NCBI RefSeq assembly: GCF_002093745.1
Contig: NZ_MTSB01000014.1
Span: 62,001-126,000, forward strand
Direction of reading: 5' to 3'
From: Pseudomonas graminis
GTDB lineage: Bacteria; Pseudomonadota; Gammaproteobacteria; Pseudomonadales; Pseudomonadaceae
Length of the DNA: 64,000 nucleotides
Every line of letters begins with the position of its first letter. Within the stretch, counting starts at the first letter, position 1. A program made the translations under genes and the position numbers. Below are positions 9,763 to 19,359 of this stretch, in pieces. The notes under the pieces were generated by a model. That model did not search any database. It worked only from the letters and a program-made list of their open reading frames with translations, and had not been told where the DNA came from.

Positions 9763-10446
9763 ATGACCCGAATTCTGGCAATCGAAGATGATGCCATCAC
9801 CGCCAAGGAAATCGTCACAGAACTCAACAGCCACGGGCTGGAAGTGGATTGGGTCGACAATGGCCGTGATGGCCTGGCGCGTGCAGTGAGTGGCGATTAC
9901 GACCTTATTACCCTGGACCGCATGCTGCCGGAGATGGATGGCCTGACCATCGTCACCCACCTGCGTGCCCAGGGCATTTCGACCCCCATCCTGATGATCA
10001 GCGCGTTGTCCGATGTGGACGAACGCGTGCGCGGGTTGCGTGCCGGGGGGGATGATTACCTGCCAAAGCCGTTCGCTTCGGACGAAATGGCGGCGCGCGT
10101 CGAAGTGCTGTTGCGTCGCAGCAACCCCGTCAGCGCGGCGAAGACCGTGCTGCAGGTTGCCGACCTCGAACTGAACCTGATCACCCGGGAGGCCTGCCGC
10201 GGCGGCGAACCGCTGACCTTGTTGCCCACCGAGTTCAAGCTGTTGGAGTTTCTGATGCGCAACAGCGGGCAGATCATCACGCGAATGATGATCTTTCAGG
10301 AAGTCTGGGGCTATCACTTCGATCCGGGCACCAACCTGATCGACGTACACATTGGCCGTCTGCGCAAGAAGATCGACCAACCCGGCACCGCACAGCTTAT
10401 TCAGACCGTGCGAGGATCGGGTTATGTCATTGCCGAACCCGTCTAA
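9763..10446 (+). CDS. OmpR/PhoB-family response regulator
   Basis: A 227-residue two-component regulator. The receiver domain has acidic pocket Asp9-Asp10, phosphoacceptor Asp52 (LITLDRMLPEMDG), and the conserved Lys of YLPKPF near residue 102. A winged-helix DNA-binding domain follows (LTLLPTEFKLLEFLM, then VDVHIGRLRKKI-type recognition region). The ATG at 9763 starts the receiver directly; a TTG at 9736 in the same frame would add nine residues, and the choice is not certain. The last 23 bases overlap the sensor kinase gene, so the two are co-translated. Confidence 0.92.
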   Translation: MTRILAIEDDAITAKEIVTELNSHGLEVDWVDNGRDGLARAVSGDYDLITLDRMLPEMDGLTIVTHLRAQGISTPILMISALSDVDERVRGLRAGGDDYLPKPFASDEMAARVEVLLRRSNPVSAAKTVLQVADLELNLITREACRGGEPLTLLPTEFKLLEFLMRNSGQIITRMMIFQEVWGYHFDPGTNLIDVHIGRLRKKIDQPGTAQLIQTVRGSGYVIAEPV

Positions 10447-11821
10447 GGGCTGGCGATCTTCAACGAGCCGTCTGCTGGCGCTATACAGTTCTCTCTTCGT
10501 CGCCTGGAGCGTCATTCTTCTGGGCGTTCTCTACTGGGAAGTCACGTCCTATCTGGACACCCTCGCCCGCCAGTCACTGACCCATCGGCAGCAACTGTTT
10601 TCGCGCTTCGAAGGTCAGGCGCTGGAGGATGCACTGGCCACCAGCATGACGTTCGATTCACGCTCGGTGGATGCTTACGGGCTGTTCGACGAAAACTTCC
10701 GCCCTGTGGCCGGGCCGATCAACAGCGTGCCGAGAAACCTGCCTATCGACGGGCAGATCCACGTCCTGAACGATTGCATCGAGTCGGATGATCCCGGCAT
10801 GCCGCAGGGCAGCTGCGACGCAATCGTCAACCGGACCTCAGACGGGCGCTGGCTGGTACTGGTGCGTGAGAATGGCTCGCTGTTTGCGGTCAGCACCTTG
10901 ATTCTGCATGCGTTGCTGTGGGGCATCTCGCTGACCATTATTCCGGGCGTTGCCGGCTGGCATCTGCTGCGGCGGCGTCCGTTGCGGCGTATTCGTGCCA
11001 TTCAGGCCAGTGCCGAGTCGATCATCGCCGGCGACATGGCGGGACGTCTGCCGGTCTCAAACAGGCGTGACGAGCTGGACATGCTGGCGGTGATCGTCAA
11101 CGCGATGCTCGACCGTATCGAAAAGCTCATGAATGAGGTCAAGGGCGTTTGCGACAATATTGCCCACGACCTTCGCACCCCGCTCACCCGCCTGCGCGCT
11201 CAGCTCTATCGCATTCAACAACAATCCGCGCACGATTCGACCCATGCCACCCAGATCGCTCAGGTCATTGGCGAAGCCGACACGCTGATGGCACGCTTCC
11301 GCGGGCTGTTGCGCATTTCGGAGCTTGAAGACCGCCAGCGCCGCTCGGCGTTTGTCGAGCTGGAACTTCAGCCTTTGCTGCAAGAGCTGCACGACTTTTA
11401 CCTGCCGCTGGCAGAGGAAGACCAGATCACCCTGTTACTGGAACTGCGCGATCCGCTGCCAACCCTTGTGGGCGATCGCGCACTGTTGTTCGAAGCGCTG
11501 ACCAACCTGTTGGGTAACGCGATCAAGTTCACCCCGGCCGGTGGCATCGTGAAAATCAGCGCATTTGCCGGCAAAGAGGGCAATACGCCCTGTATCGAAG
11601 TGCAGGATTCGGGACCTGGCATCCCGCTCGTTGAACGGGCAGCCGTCTTTCAGCGCTTCTACCGCAGCGAAGCCGGCAATGAACAGAGCGGCTTCGGCCT
11701 GGGTTTGTCCGTCGTCGCCGCCATCGTCAACCTGCACGGCTTTACGCTGCACATCGGCACCAGCGAGTACGGAGGCGCCAGTCTCCTGCTGGAATGTCGG
11801 ACGGCGAGCACCCTCGCCTGA
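10424..11821 (+). CDS. Two-component sensor histidine kinase
   Basis: A 465-residue membrane kinase, partner of the preceding regulator. It has membrane segments near residues 20-42 and 155-180 that flank a periplasmic sensor of about 110 residues. The HAMP region is followed by the phosphoacceptor H-box DNIAHDLRTPLTRLR. The ATP-binding N-box (NLLGNAIKFTP), G1 box (VQDSGPGIP) and G2 box (GFGLGLSVV) complete the catalytic domain. The ATG at 10424 overlaps the regulator by 23 bases and is preceded by GAGG. The signal sensed is unknown. Confidence 0.93.
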   Translation: MSLPNPSKGWRSSTSRLLALYSSLFVAWSVILLGVLYWEVTSYLDTLARQSLTHRQQLFSRFEGQALEDALATSMTFDSRSVDAYGLFDENFRPVAGPINSVPRNLPIDGQIHVLNDCIESDDPGMPQGSCDAIVNRTSDGRWLVLVRENGSLFAVSTLILHALLWGISLTIIPGVAGWHLLRRRPLRRIRAIQASAESIIAGDMAGRLPVSNRRDELDMLAVIVNAMLDRIEKLMNEVKGVCDNIAHDLRTPLTRLRAQLYRIQQQSAHDSTHATQIAQVIGEADTLMARFRGLLRISELEDRQRRSAFVELELQPLLQELHDFYLPLAEEDQITLLLELRDPLPTLVGDRALLFEALTNLLGNAIKFTPAGGIVKISAFAGKEGNTPCIEVQDSGPGIPLVERAAVFQRFYRSEAGNEQSGFGLGLSVVAAIVNLHGFTLHIGTSEYGGASLLLECRTASTLA

Positions 11822-12390
11822 GACGCTGACCCCGCAGTTCAAGGTGATTGCCAGTCACAAGCGGCTAGCCTCACCTGCGGTCAGAATCAACTCGGACGCG
11901 CACGTGGCGATTCCCCTCGAAGACGTTTCTGTGCCTGCTTTTTGACGAGCTTGAAGCGTCTGGCTCAAGGGTTTTAAAGATTAAGATATTAATCTGGCGC
12001 ACGTTGCCAAGTGCTAAAGTGTAACTTTATGTTTCAAAAATGACGTGGCTTGACCGTTTCAGCGCCAACAGGTTCCGCTCAAGAATCGGGCTTTTATGCC
12101 TTGATACTGCACTTTTCCCCGAACAACCCCATCGACCGGTCAATCCGCGATCATCGGCTGTGCGCTTAAAATGTAACGCATCATATATTTTTTGACGCCA
12201 ATGGCTTGTCGCTGAGCTGGCACTGCGCTATCTATAGCCGGGCAACCAAAGTTCCTGCTGCACAGCATCTGCTGCACCCAAAATAATAACTCACCGGATT
12301 CGCCGCTCATCGGGCGAGGCTTTGGCATGGCCGCCAGAGCAGAGGAACGCTGGACTTAATCGTAGGATCGACATCGGCTGGGAGGCTGTT
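11822..12390. promoter_or_regulatory. 569-bp intergenic region upstream of rhlA
   Basis: No ORF worth calling. It carries several AT-rich patches (near 11975-12035 and 12165-12200) and probably contains the rhlA promoter and a long leader. I saw no lux-type palindrome like those at 52310 or 52966, and no good sigma-54 element (TGGCAC at about 12218 lacks the GC doublet at -12). The only clear element is the GGGAGG ribosome site just before 12391. Confidence 0.45.
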
Positions 12391-13254
12391 ATGGGCGCAC
12401 AATCAAAGATTTTAAGCGTGGGTGATTACAAGGTTTACACCGAGACTTACTGGAAGAGCAGCGACGCCAAGACCATCTTGCTGGTCAACGGCGCTCTGTC
12501 CACCACAGGCTCTTTCGGGCAAACGGTCAAGTACTTGCAGCCCCACTACAACCTGGTGCTGTTCGATCTGCCGTTTTCGGGTCAATCCCGGGCGCACAAC
12601 TCCGACGACATGATTGTCAGCAAGGAAGATGAAGTACAGATCCTTCTTCAACTGATCGACCTGTATCAGGTCAACTACCTGCTTTCCGTTTCGTGGGGTG
12701 GCGTCTCGGCGTTGCTGGCCTTGGCCGAATGCCCTGCATCGGTTGAAAAGGCGATCATCAGCTCGTTCTCGCCGGTGCTTAACGAGCCGATGCTCGACTA
12801 CATCGACAAGGCGCAGGTCTTTTTGGCCGCGCGCGAAAAACGCAAGATCGGCTCGCTCCTGAACGACACCGTCGGCAAGCACCTGCCGCGTCTTTTCAAG
12901 CTCTATAACTATAAGCACCTGATCAGTCTTGCTGAACATGAGTACGGCCAGATCGACTTCCACATCAGTCAGATCCGCCAACTAAGCGCCAGTAACTACG
13001 TAGAGCGTTTTTCATCGATCAAGATCCCGGTACTGTTCATCAACGGCGAAAAAGATGAATACACCACGGTTGAAGACGCCCGCATGTTTTCCAACTACAT
13101 CGCCGAAAGCAGCTTCAACGTCGTTCCCGACACCGGGCACTTTCTCGACCTCGAAAGCAAGGCCGCCTGGCATCACTCCCAAAAGACCGCGTTGACGTTC
13201 CTGGGTACCGAAGTCGCCAAACAGGCATGGCCCAGCGTTCCTGCGATGGCATGA
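12391..13254 (+). CDS. rhlA: RhlA-type HAA synthase (3-(3-hydroxyalkanoyloxy)alkanoate synthase)
   Basis: A 287-residue alpha/beta-hydrolase-fold protein that aligns along its length with P. aeruginosa RhlA. Shared landmarks are LLVNGALSTTGSF, VLFDLPFSGQSRAHN, the nucleophile elbow SVSWGGVSALLAL (Ser about 101), LLNDTVGKHLP and the His motif DTGHFLDLES. RhlA joins two 3-hydroxyacyl-ACP units to form HAA, the lipid part of rhamnolipids. No rhlB or rhlC follows, so HAA itself is the expected product; in syringae-type strains HAA is a swarming surfactant. The ATG at 12391 follows GGGAGG. Confidence 0.92.
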   Translation: MGAQSKILSVGDYKVYTETYWKSSDAKTILLVNGALSTTGSFGQTVKYLQPHYNLVLFDLPFSGQSRAHNSDDMIVSKEDEVQILLQLIDLYQVNYLLSVSWGGVSALLALAECPASVEKAIISSFSPVLNEPMLDYIDKAQVFLAAREKRKIGSLLNDTVGKHLPRLFKLYNYKHLISLAEHEYGQIDFHISQIRQLSASNYVERFSSIKIPVLFINGEKDEYTTVEDARMFSNYIAESSFNVVPDTGHFLDLESKAAWHHSQKTALTFLGTEVAKQAWPSVPAMA

Positions 13255-13352
13255 AGCACGTTCGTCTGCACCCGGGAAGCTGATCGGCTTTTCCGGTGCG
13301 GCGCTGTGATGCATGGACGCTGTTTTACTTCACTGGGCAGTGCTATTTGTTG

Positions 13353-14540
13353 ATGACTTTTTCTTTTACGGCGCCTTTGCGCGCGTTCTGCCGTGTGTCC
13401 GGAACCGTCCGGCCGTTACGCTCCATCCCCTTCCAGCCTGCTCTCGTGCTGGGTTTTATCTCGCTGCTCTCGCTCAGCGCATGCTCTGCAGGGAAACCTG
13501 CTGAAAAGGCGCTGGTGCGGGTCGAGGTGCAGCCCGTCGCCTTGGCGGATGTCACCGACAGCGTGACGCTGACAGGCGATATCCAGGCACGCAAGGTGAC
13601 CGAGCACGCCTTTCGCGTGTCAGGCAAGTTGATCAAGCGCTATGTAGACGTCGGCGATCGGGTCCGGGCCCATCAAGTGCTGGCCAGGCTGGACCCACGC
13701 GAACAGAAGACCGACCTGGCGTCAGCCAATGCGGAAGTCGCCATGCGCGAATCACGGCTGCACCTGGCCGAACAGAATTACCAGCGTCAGCAGGTCCTGC
13801 TGCCCAAGGGCTATACCAACCTCAGCGAATACCAGAAAGCCCGCTCAAACCTGGAGAGCGCGCGCGCCGACCTTGCAGCGCTGCACGCACAACGGGCCAA
13901 CGCACGTGATCAGGTGACTTACACCGAGCTGTTCGCGATAGCCGACGGTGTCATCACGGCGCGTCATGCTGAAGAAGGCCAGGTGGTGCAGACTGCCACG
14001 CCGGTGTTCAGCCTTGCCCATGACGGTGAACGCGAAGCGGTATTTTCCGCGTACGAGTCACTGCTAAGCACCGATCAGACGGGCCGCCAGGTCACGGTCA
14101 CCGCACTGGGTCAGCCCGGTGTCCCGTTGACCGGCACCATCAGAGAGATCACACCGATGGTCTCCGCCGCGAACGGCACGCTGCGTGTACGCGTTGCGTT
14201 GCCGGACAATGCCGCTGCGCCCTCGCTGGGTTCGGTGGTGCGCGCGCGTCTGCAGACACAATCGCAGCGGGCGTTTGCATTGCCCTGGTCGGCATTGAGC
14301 CGCACACAGGGTCAACCGGCAGTCTGGCGGGTGGATGCGCAGGCCAGGGTTGCGTTGGTCCGGGTGACCGTGCTGCGCTACGAACAGGGTCAGGTAGTCG
14401 TTTCCGAGGGGTTGTCGGAAGGTGATCGCGTGATTTCCCGAGGGCAGCAGTTTCTTTACCCCGGGCAACAGGTGGAAGTGGTCGAGCGCGCACCGCGCGA
14501 AAACACTGTTTCGCTGGCGACATCGGAGCGTGCGCAATGA
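13353..14540 (+). CDS. RND efflux periplasmic adaptor, first of a tandem pair (TriA-like)
   Basis: A 395-residue HlyD/MexA-family adaptor with a lipoprotein signal: the hydrophobic segment ends LLSLSAC and Cys would be lipidated. Features are a split lipoyl domain (FRVSGKLIKRYVDVGDRV, and EEGQVVQTATPVFSL), a coiled-coil hairpin between them (about 95-165), then beta-barrel and membrane-proximal domains. The start is uncertain: ATG 13353 has a weak ribosome site and a GTG exists at 13296. The stop overlaps the second adaptor by ATGA. It begins 98 bases after rhlA. Confidence 0.87.
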   Translation: MTFSFTAPLRAFCRVSGTVRPLRSIPFQPALVLGFISLLSLSACSAGKPAEKALVRVEVQPVALADVTDSVTLTGDIQARKVTEHAFRVSGKLIKRYVDVGDRVRAHQVLARLDPREQKTDLASANAEVAMRESRLHLAEQNYQRQQVLLPKGYTNLSEYQKARSNLESARADLAALHAQRANARDQVTYTELFAIADGVITARHAEEGQVVQTATPVFSLAHDGEREAVFSAYESLLSTDQTGRQVTVTALGQPGVPLTGTIREITPMVSAANGTLRVRVALPDNAAAPSLGSVVRARLQTQSQRAFALPWSALSRTQGQPAVWRVDAQARVALVRVTVLRYEQGQVVVSEGLSEGDRVISRGQQFLYPGQQVEVVERAPRENTVSLATSERAQ

Positions 14541-15637
14541 ATTCGGCGTCGCGAGAGCCACGACCGAGACACTGCTTTTGGCTTTTCTGCGCGCTGATTC
14601 TGGCGCTCCCCGGCTGCCGCGACAAACCGCTTCGCGACGCCGTGGAGCGTCCCGTGCTGTTCACCGAAATAACCGACCCTGGCAGCACCTCCTACGGTCG
14701 CTTTGCAGGCAGTATCCAGCCGCAATATGAAGTAGCGCTGGGCTTTCGTGTCGCCGGGCGCCTGATAACCCGGCATGCCGAAACCGGTGCTCAGGTGCGC
14801 AAAGGCGATCTGCTCGCCACCCTTGAACCCGGCGACCAACAACACCGACTAAGTGCGCGCCAGGCAGAACTGAGCAAAGCCCTCTCCTCTTGGCAGCAAG
14901 TACGTGACGAGCACATACGCTACCTGCAACTGTACGAGCGTGGGGTCGGCTCGCAGGCACGGCTCGATCAGTTGGCCAGCGACCTGCACGGTCAAAGCGC
15001 GTTTCTCGACCAGGCCCGCGCCGCCGTGCAACAAGCCCGCGACCATGTCGCTTATACGCGTCTGTCAGCAGAGTTCGACGGGCTGGTCACCGGCTGGCAG
15101 GCCGAAGTCGGCCAGGTCATGGCCACTGGACAGGCAGTCGTCAGCCTGGCCCGGCCGGACAGCCGTGAAGCGGTGGTGGACCTGCCGCTCGGGGTCCTCG
15201 CCTCGCTGAGTGACGACCGGCAAATCAGGGTGATCTCACAGCTCGACGAGCAGGTATTCGTGACGGCACACGTTCGCCAACTGGCGCCGCAGATCGACGT
15301 CGGCACTCGCACGCAGCGCGTTCGCCTGGCCTTGCAAAACAGCCCGGACAGCTTCCGTCTGGGCTCGACGGTCACGGTCGAGATCAGCGGCCACGCAGCG
15401 ACTTTTCACGAGCTGCCCAACAGTGCCGTACTGGAGCGTGACGGCAAGGCGCAGGTCTGGGTGATTGACCCATCGACATCGACTTTGAGCCCGCGCGCCG
15501 TTCAGGTGCTGGCACGTAACGGCGTCAGGGTACAACTCAGCGGCGAGCTGCATGAAGGGGAAAAAGTGGTGATTGCCGGCGTCAATGGCCTGCAAACCGG
15601 CCAGAAGATTCGTCTGCAACGCGAGGTCGGTTTGTGA
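14537..15637 (+). CDS. RND efflux periplasmic adaptor, second of a tandem pair (TriB-like)
   Basis: A 366-residue adaptor with its own lipobox (LILALPGC) after a short basic N-terminus. The lipoyl halves flank a coiled-coil of about 70 residues (about 95-160), and the barrel domain ends near residue 290. Two different adaptors before one pump protein is the arrangement of P. aeruginosa TriABC. It starts by an ATGA overlap with the first adaptor and its stop overlaps the pump GTG start. Confidence 0.88.
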   Translation: MNSASREPRPRHCFWLFCALILALPGCRDKPLRDAVERPVLFTEITDPGSTSYGRFAGSIQPQYEVALGFRVAGRLITRHAETGAQVRKGDLLATLEPGDQQHRLSARQAELSKALSSWQQVRDEHIRYLQLYERGVGSQARLDQLASDLHGQSAFLDQARAAVQQARDHVAYTRLSAEFDGLVTGWQAEVGQVMATGQAVVSLARPDSREAVVDLPLGVLASLSDDRQIRVISQLDEQVFVTAHVRQLAPQIDVGTRTQRVRLALQNSPDSFRLGSTVTVEISGHAATFHELPNSAVLERDGKAQVWVIDPSTSTLSPRAVQVLARNGVRVQLSGELHEGEKVVIAGVNGLQTGQKIRLQREVGL

Positions 15638-18600
15638 AAGAGCGCTTCAATCTATCGGCCTGGGGGCTGAAGCATCGCACGCTGGTCTGGTACATGATGT
15701 TCGTTTCACTGCTGATGGGCAGTTGGTCATTTCTCAATCTGGGGCGAGAGGAAGATCCCTCATTCGCCATCAAAACCATGGTCATCCAGGCCCGCTGGCC
15801 AGGTGCAACGCTGCCCGATACCTTGCAGCAGGTCACTGATCGACTGGAAAAGAAGCTCGAAGAAATCGATGCACTGGATTACGTGAAAAGCTACACGCTG
15901 GCCGGTGAATCGACCATTTTCGTATTCCTCAAAAGCGAAACCCGTAGCGCCGACATCCCGGCAGCCTGGTATCAGGTGCGCAAGAAGATCAACGACGTGC
16001 GCGCCGAGTTACCCAGTGGCATTCAAGGCCCGGCATTCAACGACGAGTTCGGTGATGTATTCGGCAGCATCTATGCGTTTACCACCGACGGTCTGTCGTT
16101 TCGCCAGTTGCGCGACTACGTCGAGCAGGTGCGTGCCGATATTCGCAGCGTGCCTGATCTGGGCAAGATCGAGCTGCTGGGGGCCCAGCGCGAAGTCATC
16201 TACCTGAATTTCTCCATCCGCAAACTGGCGGCGCTGGGGATCGATCAGCGTCAGGTCCTGCAAAGCTTGCAGGCGCAAAACTCCGTGACGCCCGCAGGCG
16301 TGATGGAGGCAGGCCCTGAACGCATCGCGGTGCGCGCCAGCGGTCAGTTCAGCAGCGAAGAAGACCTGATGGCCGTCAACTTGCGCTTCGGTGACCGGTT
16401 CTTTCGCCTCAGTGATCTGGCGACCATCGAGCGCCGCTACGCCGACCCGCCCTCTTCGCTGTTCCGCTTCAATGGTCAACCCGCCATCGGCCTTGCGGTC
16501 GCCATGAAACAAGGCGGCAATATTCAGGAATTCGGTACCCGGTTGCAGCAGCGCATCGACGACCTGACCACCGAGCTGCCGCTGGGGATCGACGTGCATC
16601 GGGTGTCCAGCCAGGCCGAGGTGGTTGACAAGGCCATCGGAGGGTTCACCCATGCGCTGTTCGAGGCGATTCTGATTGTGTTGGTGGTGAGCTTCATCAG
16701 CCTCGGGATTCGCGCCGGGCTGGTCGTCGCCTGTTCGATCCCGCTGGTGCTGGCGCTGGTCTTTGTGTTCATGGAATACAGCGGCATCACCATGCAGCGC
16801 ATCTCGCTCGGCGCACTGATCATCGCCCTCGGGTTGTTGGTGGATGACGCCATGATCACCGTCGAGATGATGGTGACCCGACTGGAAAGTGGCGATTCAT
16901 TGCCCCAGGCCGCGACGTTCGCCTACACGTCGACCGCCTTTCCGATGCTCACCGGCACGCTGGTGACGGTTGCCGGTTTCGTGCCCATCGGCCTGAACTC
17001 CAGCTCGGCAGGCGAATACGTGTTCACCATGTTCGCGGTCATTGCCGTGGCCTTGTTGCTGTCGTGGCTGGTCGCCGTGCTGTTCGCGCCATTGATCGGC
17101 GTACACATCCTCAAAGCCTCGGCACAACACGCCGCGCCGGGACGCTGGATGCGCGGCTTCAGTCGTCTTTTGATCAAGACCCTTGAACACCGCTGGTGGG
17201 TAATCGGGCTGACCGTGCTGCTGTTCATCGGCTCATTGTTCGCGGGCAAGTTGCTGCAGAACCAGTTCTTCCCGGACTCCGACCGCCCGGAAATCCTGGT
17301 GGACATCTACATGCCGCAAAACGGCTCCATCGAAGGCACTCGCCAGACGATGGACCGCTTTGAAGCATCGCTCAAAAATGATCCCGATGTGCTGCGCTGG
17401 AGCTCCTACGTCGGTAAGGGCGCCGTGCGCTTCTACCTGCCACTGGACCAGCAATTGAGCAATCCGTTTTATGGACAACTGGTCGTCGTCAGCCAGGGCG
17501 GCGCAGCGCGTGATCGCCTGATCGAACGCCTGCGTCAGCGCTTTCGTGATGATTACGTCGGTGTCGGCGGCTACGTCCAGCCCCTGAACATGGGGCCGCC
17601 CGTGGGCTGGCCGGTGCAATACCGTGTCAGCGGTCCAGACATCGAACAGGTGCGCAGTCAGGCGATGGCACTGGCCGCTATCCTGGATGCCAACCCCGAT
17701 ATCGGTCAGGTCATTTACGACTGGAACGAGCCGGGAAAAGTGCTGAAGATCGACATCGCTCAGGACAAGGTGCGCCAGTTTGGCCTGTCTTCGGAAGATG
17801 TCGCGCAAATCCTCAACAGCCTCGTCAGCGGCACGACCATTACTCAGGTACGGGACAGTACCTATCTGATCGATCTGGTAGGACGCGCCGAAAACGACGA
17901 ACGCAGTTCGGTGCAGACCCTCAGCAACCTGCAAATCCCTACGCCCAACGGGTCGACGGTACCGCTGCTGGCATTTGCCACCCTGCGCTACGAACAGGAA
18001 CAGCCGCTGGTCTGGCGTCGCGACCGGCTGCCGACCATCACCCTGAAAGCCAACGTACTGGGCAAGTTGCAACCGGCTGCGCTGGTCAAGCGATTGAAAC
18101 CTGACGTTGACGCCTTCATCGCCAACCTGCCGCCACGGTATTCGGTTGCCACCGGCGGCGCAGTCGAGGCCAGCGCCCGCTCGCAAGGGCCGATATTGAA
18201 AGTCGTGCCGCTGATGCTGCTGTTGGTGGTGAGTTTCCTGATGATCCAGCTGCACAGCGTTAAAAAAATTCTGCTGGTGGTCAGCGTGGTGCCGCTCGGG
18301 CTGATCGGCGTGGTCGCCGCGCTGTTGATTTCAGGCTATCCGCTGGGTTTCGTCGCGATTCTGGGCGTGCTGGCGCTGATCGGCATCATCATCCGCAACT
18401 CGGTCATTCTGGTGACGCAGATCGATGAGTTCATGGCGGCCGGTGAAAGCGCCTGGTCGTCCGTGGTCAAGGCCACCGAGCACCGTTGCCGCCCTATCCT
18501 GCTCACTGCAGCCGCCGCCAGCCTGGGCATGATCCCGATTGCCCGCGAAGTATTCTGGGGACCGATGGCCATCGCCATGATCGGCGGCATCGCCATCGCG

Positions 18601-18669
18601 ACCTTGCTGACGCTGTTTTTCCTGCCGGCGCTGTATGTGGTGAGTTATGGGATCAAGCGGCCGGACTGA
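15634..18669 (+). CDS. RND efflux pump inner-membrane protein (TriC-like)
   Basis: A 1011-residue HAE1-family resistance-nodulation-division transporter. There are twelve membrane segments in two sets of six with large periplasmic loops at about residues 35-330 and 550-850. The proton-relay Asp pair is in GLLVDDAMITVEM in the first half. The start is GTG at 15634, overlapping the second adaptor by 4 bases. No outer-membrane channel gene follows, so the pump must borrow one encoded elsewhere (TriABC uses OpmH). Substrates cannot be predicted; the position next to rhlA makes lipid-like surfactant export worth considering. Confidence 0.93.
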   Translation: MKERFNLSAWGLKHRTLVWYMMFVSLLMGSWSFLNLGREEDPSFAIKTMVIQARWPGATLPDTLQQVTDRLEKKLEEIDALDYVKSYTLAGESTIFVFLKSETRSADIPAAWYQVRKKINDVRAELPSGIQGPAFNDEFGDVFGSIYAFTTDGLSFRQLRDYVEQVRADIRSVPDLGKIELLGAQREVIYLNFSIRKLAALGIDQRQVLQSLQAQNSVTPAGVMEAGPERIAVRASGQFSSEEDLMAVNLRFGDRFFRLSDLATIERRYADPPSSLFRFNGQPAIGLAVAMKQGGNIQEFGTRLQQRIDDLTTELPLGIDVHRVSSQAEVVDKAIGGFTHALFEAILIVLVVSFISLGIRAGLVVACSIPLVLALVFVFMEYSGITMQRISLGALIIALGLLVDDAMITVEMMVTRLESGDSLPQAATFAYTSTAFPMLTGTLVTVAGFVPIGLNSSSAGEYVFTMFAVIAVALLLSWLVAVLFAPLIGVHILKASAQHAAPGRWMRGFSRLLIKTLEHRWWVIGLTVLLFIGSLFAGKLLQNQFFPDSDRPEILVDIYMPQNGSIEGTRQTMDRFEASLKNDPDVLRWSSYVGKGAVRFYLPLDQQLSNPFYGQLVVVSQGGAARDRLIERLRQRFRDDYVGVGGYVQPLNMGPPVGWPVQYRVSGPDIEQVRSQAMALAAILDANPDIGQVIYDWNEPGKVLKIDIAQDKVRQFGLSSEDVAQILNSLVSGTTITQVRDSTYLIDLVGRAENDERSSVQTLSNLQIPTPNGSTVPLLAFATLRYEQEQPLVWRRDRLPTITLKANVLGKLQPAALVKRLKPDVDAFIANLPPRYSVATGGAVEASARSQGPILKVVPLMLLLVVSFLMIQLHSVKKILLVVSVVPLGLIGVVAALLISGYPLGFVAILGVLALIGIIIRNSVILVTQIDEFMAAGESAWSSVVKATEHRCRPILLTAAAASLGMIPIAREVFWGPMAIAMIGGIAIATLLTLFFLPALYVVSYGIKRPD

Positions 18670-18708
18670 CTTGCAGGCATTTGCCGAGCGGACCCAAAAG
18701 GGTTTGGC

Positions 18709-19359
18709 TCAGGAGGCCCGCAAAGCCTTGAGACGACGAATCACGTTTACCAGAACGGGAGAAAAGGCCTGAAGCTGTTGTTGGCCATCAGGGATCGATA
18801 GCTCGTCATGCAGCAAATCAAGTACGTCATCGCTCTCTAAACCCAGTCCTGACGAGTTCATGCCCTGTGAATACAGCAAATTATCGATCATTGCTTTACG
18901 CTCGCTAATCAACCACTTGTTGGAGGCTTGATCACTGCCCAGATTAAGCACCTTGATACAGTCTTGCGCTCGGTCGGTTTTGCCTTTTACCAACCCGGAC
19001 AGTTCGAACTGTAATTCCGTCTCACACTCGACCATAAATGGCGTCAAACGCAACAACTGGTGACCATGCGCTTTGCCACACCGATCCGGCTGATTGCAAC
19101 TGGCAACAATATTCTGAAAATCTAGCGTGCGGTCGGGTGCCAGGCGTTGCGCTTCGACGTGTTCATTGTGAGCGCTGTCCTTGAAAGGGGTGATGCTGCG
19201 GCAGCAATAGGCACATAAACCATGTTGCTCCCGGACACAAGCATGTCGAATGGCATTCTTGATATCTTCCCGGTTCGCTAAATCCTTATATTGCTTACCC
19301 TTGTTCAAGCGCGCCCACCGCTCCAGAACTTCGAGACTTCCCTTCTCAATCTTTCGCAC
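18709..19359 (-). CDS. ptuB: Septu system HNH endonuclease PtuB
   Basis: A 216-residue protein of the TIGR02646/PtuB HNH family. The nuclease core is CAYCCRSI (Cys49, Cys52), NEHVEAQ (His67), FQNIVASC (Asn83, Cys88) and CGKAHGH (Cys94), so both the HNH residues and zinc-type cysteines are present. In Septu, PtuB is the DNA-cutting effector held by the PtuA ATPase until phage infection. Its start lies 14 bases inside the end of ptuA, showing translational coupling. No reverse transcriptase is adjacent, so this is plain Septu rather than a retron Ec78-type system. Confidence 0.88.
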   Translation of the reverse strand: MRKIEKGSLEVLERWARLNKGKQYKDLANREDIKNAIRHACVREQHGLCAYCCRSITPFKDSAHNEHVEAQRLAPDRTLDFQNIVASCNQPDRCGKAHGHQLLRLTPFMVECETELQFELSGLVKGKTDRAQDCIKVLNLGSDQASNKWLISERKAMIDNLLYSQGMNSSGLGLESDDVLDLLHDELSIPDGQQQLQAFSPVLVNVIRRLKALRAS

